Below are positions 37,077 to 46,698 of a stretch of 64,000 nt of DNA, piece by piece. The first letter of the stretch is position 1. Every line of letters starts with the position of its first letter. The notes under the pieces were generated by a model. That model was given only the letters and a program-made list of their open reading frames with translations. It was not told the origin of the DNA and searched no databases. Source of the stretch: Flaviflexus equikiangi (GTDB lineage Bacteria > Actinomycetota > Actinomycetes > Actinomycetales > Actinomycetaceae). Made by a program: the position numbers and the translations under genes. The stretch is taken from NCBI RefSeq assembly GCF_014069875.1, contig NZ_CP059676.1, positions 1,550,001 to 1,614,000 of the forward strand, read 5' to 3'.

Positions 37077-40000
37077 CTAGCTTCGTGCCCTTCGCATCGC
37101 GAACAGGCCGCCGCCTAGGAGAAGCAGGGCCAGGCCGGCAAGCATGCCCACACTAGCGCCCGTCCACGGCAGCGTCGAGGGGCCTGAGGGCTTCTCGACG
37201 ATGTCGTACGCATTATCGAGCGTCACGGAGGCGTCTCCTGCCGTCACGACGATGGTTGCGGAGATGCCGTCACCGGTGATGGAGACCGAGTCGGAGTCGG
37301 ACGACCAGGTCGCCTGCTTCCACGTCGCACCATCCGGGGCGGCGAACTCGCCTTCGGTGACTCGCAGTTCGGTGCCGAGCGGCAGGCCGTCGATGACAAC
37401 CGGCTGTCCCGCCACGAGTTCCACGTCGCGTGACTGCTCGACGCCGAGGAGGTCCGTCCATTCGACCCTGACTGGGTAGGTCGTGTCTGCCGGAACGGCC
37501 GGTGCACCGGTGCCTGAGAGCTTCTTGACGAGTGTCACGTCGCCGAGTGCCTGCGTGGCGTTGTTCGTCACGGTGACAGTCGGGTTCTGTGCGGCGCCGA
37601 TCGTCAGCGTGGCCGAACCGTCCTCGTGGACGACGAGGCTCTCGCTCCCCGACCACGCCGGGGTGTCCCACGTGAAGGCAGGCGCACCGGCCGTGGGAGT
37701 CTCGACGAGCGTCACGGCGGTGCCGTGCGGGAGGTCCTCGCCGAACGCGACGGGCGTCCCGTCCGTCGGGATCTCGATCTCGCGGGTGACGGTCACGAGC
37801 TGTCCGTCCGAGCTCTCGATCCATGACGCCGTGACGGTCACCGAGGCGGGGACATCAGCGTTGTCGAGAAGAACACCGGTGATGTTCTTCGCGAGGGAGA
37901 AGCTGCCCGGGGCCCAGGTGGCCTCGTTCGTGACGGTCACGAGAGTGACATCGCCCTGGAGGTCGGAGACCGTGACGGTGGCCGTGCCATCGCCCTGATC
38001 TTCGACGTCCTGTCCCCCGATGACGATCGCGTCCCACACGACCGTGTCGAAGCCGGGGCGGTCGCCCTCGGTGATCGTCACAACCGTGCCGGCGGGAAGA
38101 TCCACCCCGAGCGGGGTCGGAGCGACAGAGTTGATGAAAAGCTCACGAGACTGCTCGTTGCCCTCACGATCGACCCAGGACGCCGTCACCGGGAACTCCG
38201 TCTCCGGCGATATCTCACCGGCAGCCTCTCCCGCCACAGCCTTGACGATGCTGATTCCTGCGACAGATGTCGCGGCGTGGTTCTCGACGAGAACACCTGC
38301 CTCGGCGTCACGAGACACGGTCACGACCGCGTTCTCGCCGTCGACGACGACATGATCGCCGCTCCATGCGGGCTGTGCCCAGGCGATCGATGAACCATTC
38401 TCGAGGGGAACCTCCGTCAGTGTCACCCGGGTGCCGATGAGAAGATCGACGCCGAGCGGGACAGGGGTGCCATCGGTCGGAACCTCGAGGGTCGTCTCCC
38501 CCGCAGTTCCCTCCTCGTTCCACAAGGCGAGAATCGTGACCGTTTCCGGAACAGCAGGATTATCGGCCTGCTCACCGGTGACGGTCTTCGAGATCGAGAA
38601 CGTACCGACCGTGCGCTCGACCGAGTTCGTCAGAGTCACAGCCGCTGGTTCGTCCACGTTCTCAACGCCCACGACGACGCTCTCGGGGGAGAAGACGGGC
38701 TGTCCCCACGTGAGGATGTCGTCATCGACGAGAGGTGTCTCCGTGAACGTCACGGTCGCACCGATCGGAAGATCGTCGATGATGACGGGCTCGCCCGCCG
38801 TCAGCTGGATCTCACGGTCGGCCTGTGCCGGGACGTTCTCACCGAGCGCGCTCGTGTCGATGTGAGCCGTCACCGTGTACGTGCGTTCAGGATCGACTCG
38901 ATCCGCGGCTCCGCCCTCGACAGCCTTCACGAGGGAGATGGAGCCGAGCTCCGCCACGTTCGTGAGCCGGACAGAGAAATCCCTACCCGGAACGTACGTG
39001 ATCGTCGCGACCTGACCGTCCTCCGACACTGCGACCCCATCAGACGCTTCGAACACGGGGTGGCCGAAGTGAACACCCGAGATCTCGGGGAAGGCGGGTT
39101 CCGTGAGGACCGCTGACCATCCGGGCCCGAAATCGTTCGAGGTCGAGACGGGATCCCCATTGAGCGGGACATCGAGGTCGTACTCGGAGGAGAGGACACC
39201 CTCGGGGGTGAACTCCTGGACGTGGACGGTGAACATCGTGCCGTCCGGCACGAACCCGGCGCCTGCCGTATCAGCCAGGTCCTTGGAGAGCTGGATCGTA
39301 CTCGGCGCCCAGGTGGCCTCGTTCGTGACGGTCACGAGAGTGACATCGCCCTGGAGGTCGGAGACCGTGACGGTGGCCGTGCCCTCGCCCGCGTTCTCGA
39401 CCCTGTCTCCCGAGATGGTGATCTCGCCCCACTCGACCGTGTCGAAGCCGGGGCGGTCGCCCTCGGTGATCGTCACAACCGTGCCGGCGGGAAGATCCAC
39501 CCCGAGCGGGGTCGGAGCGACTGAGTTGATGAGAAGGTCACGAGACTGCTCGTTGCCCTCACGATCGACCCAGGACGCCGTCACCGGGAACTGCGTCTCC
39601 GGCGATACCTCACCGGCAGCCTCTCCCGCCACAGCCTTGACAAGACCAAGGGTGGCTGTCGAGGTGTTCGCATGGTTCTCCACGGTCACCGTGGATGCGT
39701 CGTCACGATTGACCGTGACGGTGACAGCTGAGCTGTCGACGGTGACTCCGTTAGCGGACCATGTGGGAGTGCCCCAGGCGATCGATGAACCATTCTCGAG
39801 GGGAACCTCCGTCAGCGTGACCCGAGTGCCGATGAGAAGATCGACGCCGAGCGGGACAGGGGTGCCATCGGTCGGAACTTCGAGGGTCGTCTCCCCCGGA
39901 GTTCCCTCCTCGTTCCACGAGGCGAGAATCGTGACTGTCTCCGGAACAGCAGGATTATCGGCCTGCTCACCGGTGACGGTCTTCGCGATCGAGAACGTAC

Positions 40001-42647
40001 CGACCGTGCGCGTGACGCTGTTGAGCACCTCGACTGTCACCGGGGCGGCAGGGTCTCCGACGATGACGGTGGAGGGGGAGAAGACGGGTTGTCCCCACGT
40101 GAGAGTGTTGTCGTCGACAAGTCCCGACTCCGAGAATGTCACGGTCGCACCGATCGGCAGATTGTCGATCGTGACGGGCTGGTCCGGTGTCAGGTGGACC
40201 GTGCGGTCGTCCTGTGCCGGGACGTTCTCAAGCGCACTCGTGTCGATGTGAGCCGTCACCGTGTACGTGCGTTCGGGCAGGATGATGCTCTCATCGCGCA
40301 CATCCACGGCCTTGACGAGGGTGATCTCGCCGAGCCGCGTCGTGTTGGTCAGTCCGACTGCGACGTTCGTTCCCGGGTCGAGGGAGACGGTGGCGGTGGG
40401 CCCGATCTTCTCGCCGTCGACGGTGAAGGAGGGCTCCCCGAAGAGCACGCCGGGGATCGCGGGGAAGGTGGGCTCGGACAGCTCCGCCGTCCATCCCGTA
40501 CCGCGAGCGTTCAGGCCGCGGACAGGATCACCGTTGAGAGGAACCTTCAGGTCGTATTCGACCTGCGTGGTTCCCGTGGGATCGATCTCTTTCACGTGAA
40601 CGGTGAACATCGCGCCGTCCGGCACGAAGCCCGCGCCCGGCGCGGACTCATCGAGAGTCTTGTTGATGGTGATGGAGCCGCGGGCAACGCCGGTGCCGGT
40701 GCCCGATCCGCGGTTCGTCTGGACGACAGCCTGGGAGAAGGTCACAGAGGAGCCGACGACTTCGTTTCCGTAACGAGTATCAGGTGCGTCCATGCCGCCG
40801 CTCGTCGTGCACGTCGTATACGTGACGAGGTACTGGTATTCCTGGCTGAAGCCTGTTGCTTCTCCCCCGCCCGGCATCGCCAACGTCGGCTCGGGGATGG
40901 TGAGAACAATCTGCTCCTTGCCGTCGCCTGACTTCGCGAACTCCACCTCTGTGGAGTCTGTCAGGTTGACGGTCTGCAGGCCGCCGTTGATGATCTGGTC
41001 CCGGGCCGTCACCGCGAGGTTGAGGCGAGACTTCTCCCCGCCCGTCGGATCGCCCGGCGCACACACGGTGTGCGTGCCCTCCAGGGTGTCGGTCAGCGTG
41101 AGCGGGCCGCTCGTCTCCGCGAGCTTCTCTCCTGGAATGCGTACGGTCCAGTCGAGGGTTGTCTGCGGGGCGTATTCGATGCCGTCGATCGTGACGAACG
41201 AGCCGTTGATGGTGCCGCTCTTGCCCTGGGATCGGCCGGGGACCTTGGCGGTACCGGTTGTCGTTGTCCCTTCGACGGTCGCGGAGTTCGTGTACGCGGT
41301 CCCGCCCTGGGGCAGATCCGTCTCGGTCACGTACGTCTCGTAGGTGATGATGTAGCGGTAGTCAGAGGCCTTGAAGGAGAAATCGCTGCCGTCGGGAACC
41401 GAGAACAGCAGCTCGAACGAGTCGGTCTCCTGCGACACGACAGTCTTGTCGAGCCGATCCGTGATCTCCCTGTCGCGCTGATTGGACGGACCGTAGCGCT
41501 CGACGATCCGCAGGCCCGAGATCGTCGAGTCGCGAACCTCGTGGCCCTCCCCGAGTTTCTCGGAGAGGGTGAAGGAGTTCTTGTTGACGAGAGCATCGCC
41601 CGGGACCGTCACAGTCCATGCAATCGTCCCGTTGCGGGACGTGCTGCCGAGAACGCTGCCCGACTTCGTGATGCTGCCTTGCCACGGCTTGTTGCCGACA
41701 CCGATGACGTCGGATCCTGAGTTCCAGGCCGGGATTCGCGCCTCGTTCGTGTACTCGGTCGGGTAGGAATCGATCGTCTTGTTAGGGGTGCAGGTCTGGT
41801 AGGTGACCCGGTAGACGACGTTCGGGTCGAAACCGCCCTCGGGCGCCCCGAGGACGATGCTGAACGTCCCATCGTCGCCGGGCACGATCTCCTTCGTGCC
41901 CGTGAAGGTGCCGACAGCGTCTCCCCGGACCGTCTGAACAGTCAGCCCGGAGGGCTCGCACAGCACGTGGCCTTCGCCGAGTGTGTCGACGATGGTCAGA
42001 GAGTCCTCTGTCATGCGGGCACCTGGCAGATCGATCTGCCAGGTCATCGACCAGTTGTTCGAGTTCATCCACCCGGACTTCGTCCACTCGACTGGCAGCT
42101 CGACACCATCGCCGATACCGCCGGGCGGGATCACGACAGGCGTCTCGATGCCGTTGAGGTTGAAGATGAGCTCGACTTCGACTGTCGTCAGTTCGACGGC
42201 CACCTCGAACTCGAAGGTTCCGCGCACCTCTTCCGGGTAGTCCGTGACCTGGTCGGTCAGGACGCACAGGAGCTCGCCGGTGTCGGGGTCTGAGATGCAG
42301 GCGGCCCAGGTGACGAGCTCACCGGCAGGATTGACTCCTGTCAGGTTGATGGGAAGGCTGGCCTCGAAGTTCAGCTCCGGGGGAAGACCGATGACGAAAG
42401 AATCTCCCGCTTGGGGGTCCGCCTCGGACGCATCCCAGTCGCCTGTCACCGTCACGACGTCACCGAGGATGAGCTGCCCGTCCGGGCCCGATCCCTCTCC
42501 GATGACGACATGGTCGACGACGATGGCATCGTTCGGTGCCGCGGTGGCAGCTATCGGCATTCCGATCACGCTCATCGCCGCGATCATCAACGTGGTGAAG
42601 ACAGCAAGAACTCGTCGCCCGCTTCTGCTCGGCACGGCTCTACGCAT
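37077..42647 (-). CDS. Giant LPWTG surface adhesin with ten DUF5979-type repeats
   Basis: An 1856-residue wall-anchored protein. Residues 1-37 are a signal peptide with a basic front, ending ATAA. Residues 38-650 form several beta-rich modules like the Ig-fold adhesin domains of Gram-positive MSCRAMMs (repeated WTVTVPG, DTLEGTH and YTNSA patterns). Residues 650 to about 1815 hold ten repeats of roughly 115 residues like DUF5979, each beginning with a L.K.V or I.K.L strand and ending in a VTVTN strand. They are arranged A-B-C-D, A'-B'-C'-D', E, F. LPWTG (1826-1830), a hydrophobic segment and RRARS finish it. The ATG at 42647 has GGGGAG upstream. The ligand is unknown; stalk-like display of the N-terminal head is the likely job. 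A divergent LuxR-type regulator lies upstream. Confidence 0.92.
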   Translation of the reverse strand: MRRAVPSRSGRRVLAVFTTLMIAAMSVIGMPIAATAAPNDAIVVDHVVIGEGSGPDGQLILGDVVTVTGDWDASEADPQAGDSFVIGLPPELNFEASLPINLTGVNPAGELVTWAACISDPDTGELLCVLTDQVTDYPEEVRGTFEFEVAVELTTVEVELIFNLNGIETPVVIPPGGIGDGVELPVEWTKSGWMNSNNWSMTWQIDLPGARMTEDSLTIVDTLGEGHVLCEPSGLTVQTVRGDAVGTFTGTKEIVPGDDGTFSIVLGAPEGGFDPNVVYRVTYQTCTPNKTIDSYPTEYTNEARIPAWNSGSDVIGVGNKPWQGSITKSGSVLGSTSRNGTIAWTVTVPGDALVNKNSFTLSEKLGEGHEVRDSTISGLRIVERYGPSNQRDREITDRLDKTVVSQETDSFELLFSVPDGSDFSFKASDYRYIITYETYVTETDLPQGGTAYTNSATVEGTTTTGTAKVPGRSQGKSGTINGSFVTIDGIEYAPQTTLDWTVRIPGEKLAETSGPLTLTDTLEGTHTVCAPGDPTGGEKSRLNLAVTARDQIINGGLQTVNLTDSTEVEFAKSGDGKEQIVLTIPEPTLAMPGGGEATGFSQEYQYLVTYTTCTTSGGMDAPDTRYGNEVVGSSVTFSQAVVQTNRGSGTGTGVARGSITINKTLDESAPGAGFVPDGAMFTVHVKEIDPTGTTQVEYDLKVPLNGDPVRGLNARGTGWTAELSEPTFPAIPGVLFGEPSFTVDGEKIGPTATVSLDPGTNVAVGLTNTTRLGEITLVKAVDVRDESIILPERTYTVTAHIDTSALENVPAQDDRTVHLTPDQPVTIDNLPIGATVTFSESGLVDDNTLTWGQPVFSPSTVIVGDPAAPVTVEVLNSVTRTVGTFSIAKTVTGEQADNPAVPETVTILASWNEEGTPGETTLEVPTDGTPVPLGVDLLIGTRVTLTEVPLENGSSIAWGTPTWSANGVTVDSSAVTVTVNRDDASTVTVENHANTSTATLGLVKAVAGEAAGEVSPETQFPVTASWVDREGNEQSRDLLINSVAPTPLGVDLPAGTVVTITEGDRPGFDTVEWGEITISGDRVENAGEGTATVTVSDLQGDVTLVTVTNEATWAPSTIQLSKDLADTAGAGFVPDGTMFTVHVQEFTPEGVLSSEYDLDVPLNGDPVSTSNDFGPGWSAVLTEPAFPEISGVHFGHPVFEASDGVAVSEDGQVATITYVPGRDFSVRLTNVAELGSISLVKAVEGGAADRVDPERTYTVTAHIDTSALGENVPAQADREIQLTAGEPVIIDDLPIGATVTFTETPLVDDDILTWGQPVFSPESVVVGVENVDEPAAVTLTNSVERTVGTFSISKTVTGEQADNPAVPETVTILALWNEEGTAGETTLEVPTDGTPVPLGVDLLIGTRVTLTEVPLENGSSIAWAQPAWSGDHVVVDGENAVVTVSRDAEAGVLVENHAATSVAGISIVKAVAGEAAGEISPETEFPVTASWVDREGNEQSRELFINSVAPTPLGVDLPAGTVVTITEGDRPGFDTVVWDAIVIGGQDVEDQGDGTATVTVSDLQGDVTLVTVTNEATWAPGSFSLAKNITGVLLDNADVPASVTVTASWIESSDGQLVTVTREIEIPTDGTPVAFGEDLPHGTAVTLVETPTAGAPAFTWDTPAWSGSESLVVHEDGSATLTIGAAQNPTVTVTNNATQALGDVTLVKKLSGTGAPAVPADTTYPVRVEWTDLLGVEQSRDVELVAGQPVVIDGLPLGTELRVTEGEFAAPDGATWKQATWSSDSDSVSITGDGISATIVVTAGDASVTLDNAYDIVEKPSGPSTLPWTGASVGMLAGLALLLLGGGLFAMRRARS
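37900..40690. repeat. Tandem 1395-bp in-frame duplication within the adhesin
   Basis: Segments spaced by exactly 1395 bp are nearly identical, for example 37911-38270 with 39306-39665 and 38381-38600 with 39776-39995. The unit encodes four consecutive DUF5979-type domains (465 codons). The copies differ most in the A and B domains and least in C and D. Confidence 0.9.
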
Positions 42648-42962
42648 GGTCTCCCCTCTCTCTTCTCTTTGCATAATCATTGACTGCAGCTACTCCTGTC
42701 CGTGACCACGACGTCTGACGCAGCTCTCCCCCGAGGGTGGGGCGAGGATCTGTGTCTCTCGGCGCTGTCTCCGTGATCACGCATGTGGGTGTGGCGACTG
42801 TGGGGCCTCATTGGTTCCCGACACCACCATCTCTCTCGCGCGACGACAGGACAGAACTCCCCGCGTCGCCTTCGTTGACTGGGCCGGGCTCGACCCGGCG
42901 CCCTTTATCATGCGAATTCTGGGAAAGAACGGCTAGCTGAGGTGTGCCTAAGCCTCGAAATA

Positions 42963-42979
42963 TCATCAACAATTGATGA
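42963..42979. promoter_or_regulatory. Operator-like perfect dyad
   Basis: TCATCAA and TTGATGA flank CAA. It is roughly 200 bp before the regulator and 315 bp before the adhesin, a plausible binding site for a dimeric LuxR-type protein. Confidence 0.4.
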
Positions 42980-43165
42980 CTTTGAGGGTGGGACGTCCGA
43001 AGCATACCGACAGGCTCAGCGCGGACGTGAGCCGCGACACAGAGATTCGGCCAGGAGAGCGAAAGGCGCTTCCGAGACGCGAAAACGCTCCAAAAAGTAC
43101 ATAATTGCACCATATGGGCAATAGTCCCCACGGTGACTTGACATGCCCTCAAAGCCGCAGATTGC

Positions 43166-43171
43166 TACGAT
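43166..43171 (+). promoter_or_regulatory. -10 box of a likely leaderless regulator mRNA
   Basis: TACGAT ends six bases before the ATG at 43178. A TTGACA at 43138-43143 is 22 bp upstream, too far for a normal spacer, so the -35 is uncertain. Confidence 0.4.
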
Positions 43172-43177
43172 GGCACC

Positions 43178-45772
43178 ATGTCAAGCGAGTCTCTCCACCG
43201 GTTGTCGCCGACCCCCTGGTTTCTCATATCGGCACCGGAGATTCGACCGGACGCTCTTCCACGCCCCAACGTGGTCAATCTTCTCGAATCGTGCGCCCGC
43301 AGCTTCACCATCACCGTCGTCGATGCTCCTTCGGGCTTCGGGAAGACGACTGGGCTCGCCATGTGGGCGAGGGACAGGACGGCACCGACCGCGTGGGTGA
43401 CCGTGGTCCGCGACCACACGACGCCACGGGAGCTCCTATCGTCCGTCGTCGCTTCCCTCTTGGAGATCTACCCACACAATTCGATCCTTGAGGAGCAGAT
43501 CGTGCGCATGCAGGAGGGAGACGAGCCCCTTCACGTGCTGCTCGATTCCCTCATGGCCGCTTTGCCGGCGTCGGAGACGACGACAGTCATTCTCGATGAC
43601 GCACACGAAACGACGAAGGAGGCTCTCGTCGCCGTCATCGATCCCCTCGTGCGATACAGCCGCGGCAGGCTCCGCTTCGTCGTCGCGGCCACACGGGACA
43701 TGAGCACGTGGTTGGCCAAGCAGCTCGCCAACGGCACGGCTCGGCAGTTCCCCTCGGAATCGCTTCTCTTCTCGCCAGCGGAGGTTGTCAGCCTGGTGTC
43801 CTCGGATGTGCCGCGGGGGCACGCCCGGGCGACGGGACGCCGACTGTGGGAGGAGACGGGAGGTTGGCCGGTCGCTGTTCAGCTTCTCCTGCGCAGCGGC
43901 CACGGAGCACCGGTCGGTGTCGACTTCTCCGACCATGGAACCCCGACCGTACTGACCGACTACATCGAACATGACATTCTCGGGAATCTCGAACCCGGGC
44001 TCCGGCGGTTCGTTCTCGATGCAACGACCTGCGACCGATTCGACACGGCGCAAGCCGTCAGCATATCCGGCAACCAGAACGGCGCGGCCCTCCTCGCGGA
44101 GTGCCAGCGGCGGGGACTGTTCCTCGATTCGTTCCGCCGCGCCGATGGGAACGGCCACTTTCGCTGGCACACGACGTTTGCGCAGAGCTGCCGAGACATC
44201 CTCAAACGCACAGATCCAGAACGGCATGCGTTCGTCCATCGTCGCGCCGCCGAATGGCATGTGGACCGTGACCCCTCGGCAGCCATTCGCCATGCGGTGA
44301 CGACGGGGGATCGAACCTTCGTCGAGAGGACCATCGAAGCCAGTTGGCTGCAGCTCATCACCGACGGAAAGGCCGCCGTCCTCGAGAGACACTGCCTCGA
44401 CCTCGACTCAGAGAGCCCGGGCCTGCTCTACATGAGGGCCTGCTGCAGGGACATGGCGGGAGACTCAACCGGCTCCGCTCTCCTGCGGGCCAGGGCGGAC
44501 CGTGCGGCGGACGGACTGTCCGAGGAGGAGGTGCTCCGCGTCAACGATGTCCGCCGTTTCGCTGACCTCCTGCTGTTGTCCGACTATGAGGACATCGCTG
44601 AGGCACTGACAGCGGCGGAGAACATCCTCTCGAGCCGCCCGCTCAGCAGAGGCCAGTACACGCACGGCAGCTTCCTCGCGGCATGGACGCGGCTGCGCCT
44701 GCGGTCGAACCCCCGCCGCGCCATCGACCTCCTCCACGGCGCGGCGCTCAGCGCCGAGCGCTCGGGCAATCATTCTTTTGCCCGCCGAGCATCCGCCACC
44801 AGCGCTCTCGCTCTCGCCTTTGCCGGACGCCTCACCCTTGCCCAGAAGTCTCTGGGCACGCTGCGATCCCAGGATCGGACCATGGGTTGGGATCCGTTCG
44901 ATGGGAGTCTCAACTCGTGGTCCGCGATCTTCATCGCCTTCTGGCAGGGCGATCTGACGACAGTCTTGGACGAGGCCAGGCTTCTCGACAAGACGGGTGG
45001 CCCTGTCTCCTCCAACGCCGGCATGGGACGTGTCTACTTCGCCTACGCGGCAGCCCTTCTCGGAACCCATCTTGACGAAGCCGCGATCATGCTCCGCAAG
45101 GTCGCCGACGACGTGATCCATGGCCTGCCGTGGCCCTCCTACAAGTGCGTCGCGGCTGCAGGCCTGCATTGGGCATCTGGCAACCAGAGTGCCGCGATCA
45201 ACACACTCGGTGAGCTCGACGAGACGAGCGGGATCACCACGACGCTGGTGATGGCGGCGGATCTATGGCGCAGGCTCGGTCATCCCGACCAGGCGCTTCG
45301 TCTGCTGGGCAGCCTCGACGAGGGATTCATGCCGAGTTTCACGACAGGTTCGGTCCTCTTCACCCACGCCGCGATCGCCTGGGAGCGGGGGCACAGCGAG
45401 CGTGCTCACGAACTCCTCGAACAGTGCCTCGACGTCATCGCTCCCGAATCGATTGCGCAGCCGTTCGTGAGGATGGACGACCACGCGCGCGAGCTTGCCA
45501 CGGCCCATGCCGCGTGGGGTACCGCCCACGAACCCTTTATCGCAGCCAGGCTCGCGGCCGACGCTCTCCTCCTCGGCCCGTCCCGCGTTCCCTCCTCGCT
45601 GACCACCCGAGAACGGGAGATCCTCACGTATCTGGAGACGACGATGACGGCAGCCGAAATCGCGGAGGAGCTTCACCTGTCTCCCGCGACGGTCCGCACT
45701 CACCAGCGCTCCATCTATCGCAAGCTCGGCGTGACGACGCGGCGCGAGGCCGTCCGATCATTGCGCGGCTAG
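43178..45772 (+). CDS. MalT-like LuxR family ATP-dependent transcriptional regulator
   Basis: An 864-residue regulator of the MalT/LAL type. The N-terminal STAND-type ATPase has Walker A in APSGFGKTT (residues 50-58) and Walker B in VILDDAH (near 135). The middle (about 380-790) is helical and probably TPR-like, a sensor and oligomerisation region. The C-terminal 60 residues are a LuxR HTH (LTTREREIL, then LHLSPATVRTHQRSIYRKL). Such proteins bind ATP and an inducer before activating promoters. The gene is divergent from the giant adhesin, so the adhesin is the first candidate target. The start is an ATG without an RBS, placed for leaderless translation. Its 3' end overlaps the convergent xerC by four bases. 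Confidence 0.9.
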   Translation: MSSESLHRLSPTPWFLISAPEIRPDALPRPNVVNLLESCARSFTITVVDAPSGFGKTTGLAMWARDRTAPTAWVTVVRDHTTPRELLSSVVASLLEIYPHNSILEEQIVRMQEGDEPLHVLLDSLMAALPASETTTVILDDAHETTKEALVAVIDPLVRYSRGRLRFVVAATRDMSTWLAKQLANGTARQFPSESLLFSPAEVVSLVSSDVPRGHARATGRRLWEETGGWPVAVQLLLRSGHGAPVGVDFSDHGTPTVLTDYIEHDILGNLEPGLRRFVLDATTCDRFDTAQAVSISGNQNGAALLAECQRRGLFLDSFRRADGNGHFRWHTTFAQSCRDILKRTDPERHAFVHRRAAEWHVDRDPSAAIRHAVTTGDRTFVERTIEASWLQLITDGKAAVLERHCLDLDSESPGLLYMRACCRDMAGDSTGSALLRARADRAADGLSEEEVLRVNDVRRFADLLLLSDYEDIAEALTAAENILSSRPLSRGQYTHGSFLAAWTRLRLRSNPRRAIDLLHGAALSAERSGNHSFARRASATSALALAFAGRLTLAQKSLGTLRSQDRTMGWDPFDGSLNSWSAIFIAFWQGDLTTVLDEARLLDKTGGPVSSNAGMGRVYFAYAAALLGTHLDEAAIMLRKVADDVIHGLPWPSYKCVAAAGLHWASGNQSAAINTLGELDETSGITTTLVMAADLWRRLGHPDQALRLLGSLDEGFMPSFTTGSVLFTHAAIAWERGHSERAHELLEQCLDVIAPESIAQPFVRMDDHARELATAHAAWGTAHEPFIAARLAADALLLGPSRVPSSLTTREREILTYLETTMTAAEIAEELHLSPATVRTHQRSIYRKLGVTTRREAVRSLRG

Positions 45773-46698
45773 GCGCGCGGATGTGCCTGGCCGAACGCGG
45801 CACGGAGCCGATCCGGTGACACGTGGGTGTACCGCTGGGTGGTGCCGAGCGAGGCGTGGCCGAGGAACTCCTGGACCGTCCTCAGATCCGACCCGCCCTC
45901 CAGCATGTGTGTCGCGGCGGAATGCCTGAGATCGTGGGGCGCGGTGTCGGAGACGCCGGCCGCGCCGGAGAGACGATGGAGGATGCCGCGCAGGGTCCGC
46001 GGATCGAGCCGGCCCCCGCGGTCTCCGAGGAAGAGTGCATCCGTCGGAGTGACGATAAAGGTATGGCGCACGGCCAGGTACGCGTCGATGGCCTCGCGGG
46101 CGGGGACGCCGAGAGGAACGATCCGTTCCACCCCGCCCTTGCCGAAGACTCTCACCGCATCGTCCGACACGTCCGTCGTGTTGAGCCCGGTGAGTTCGCT
46201 GATCCTCAGAGCCGACGAGTAGAGCATTTCGCATGCGGCCCAGTTCCGGATCTTCGACCGATGTCCGCTCGCGGCAACGTCTCGCGCATAGTCGAGCAGC
46301 CGCCGAGCATCGTCCTCCGACAGCACGTTGGGCAGGCGCGAGTCTGCCCGTGGGCTGACGAGTCGCTCCCCCGCGTCTCGTTCGGTCACGTCTCTGTCCG
46401 CCAGCCAGGCCGTGAACGACTTGATCGCGGCGGCACGTCGAGCAAGCGATGATCGCGAGGATCCTGCCCGCTGCTGGGCGCCCAGCCAAGACCTCAAGTC
46501 TGCAAGCTCGAGATGGCTGAGATCAAGATCGGCGACCGTGACGTCGACGGGGTCGAGTCCGACGAGGGACGCCAGATAGTTGATCAGGCTCCGAGCATCG
46601 GCAACATAGGCGGCGACGGTGTGCTCCGACAGTCCTCTGCGCACTGAGAGTTCGCGCCGATAGGCATCGAGCAGGGATGACACAGCAAGAGAACTCAT
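45769..46698 (-). CDS. xerC: Tyrosine recombinase XerC
   Basis: A 309-residue chromosome-dimer resolvase. The N-terminal core-binding SAM-like domain (SVRRGLSEHTVAAYVAD, quoted in part) is followed by the catalytic domain with Arg in ALRISEL, Lys in FGKGGVER, HDLRHSAATHML (His and Arg), LGHASLGTTQRYTH (His and the Tyr nucleophile). All catalytic residues are present. It overlaps dprA by four bases, as in many actinobacteria, and it acts with XerD (not here) at dif. No adjacent att or integron structure suggests a mobile-element integrase. Confidence 0.93.
   Translation of the reverse strand: MSSLAVSSLLDAYRRELSVRRGLSEHTVAAYVADARSLINYLASLVGLDPVDVTVADLDLSHLELADLRSWLGAQQRAGSSRSSLARRAAAIKSFTAWLADRDVTERDAGERLVSPRADSRLPNVLSEDDARRLLDYARDVAASGHRSKIRNWAACEMLYSSALRISELTGLNTTDVSDDAVRVFGKGGVERIVPLGVPAREAIDAYLAVRHTFIVTPTDALFLGDRGGRLDPRTLRGILHRLSGAAGVSDTAPHDLRHSAATHMLEGGSDLRTVQEFLGHASLGTTQRYTHVSPDRLRAAFGQAHPRA

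Larger units (their letters stand above)
42648..43177. other. 530-nt divergent regulatory region between adhesin and LuxR regulator
   Basis: No ORF with an RBS and convincing composition. It contains a hairpin GCCGGGCTCGACCCGGC at 42883-42899 followed by CCCTTT, a perfect 7-bp dyad TCATCAACAATTGATGA at 42963-42979 in an A/T-rich patch, and the regulator's -10 box at 43166. The adhesin promoter should lie near its end of the region (GATTAT on the minus strand close to 42683). A long leader is possible. Confidence 0.55.

Noticed and set aside
37077-42647. Several shorter surface-protein genes in place of one
   Set aside because: The frame is continuous for 1857 codons with one signal peptide at the start and one LPWTG signal at the end.
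42883-42899. Small RNA ending at the GCCGGG hairpin
   Set aside because: A terminator-like hairpin exists, but no promoter at a sensible distance is visible, so I do not call a gene.
42933-42951. DtxR/IdeR-like iron box in the adhesin-regulator gap
   Set aside because: About 12 of 19 positions match the consensus and the right arm is poor. This is within what chance gives.
45769-46698. Mobile-element integrase
   Set aside because: It overlaps dprA in the conserved chromosomal order, has the XerC length and motifs, and no att repeats or cargo genes are near.
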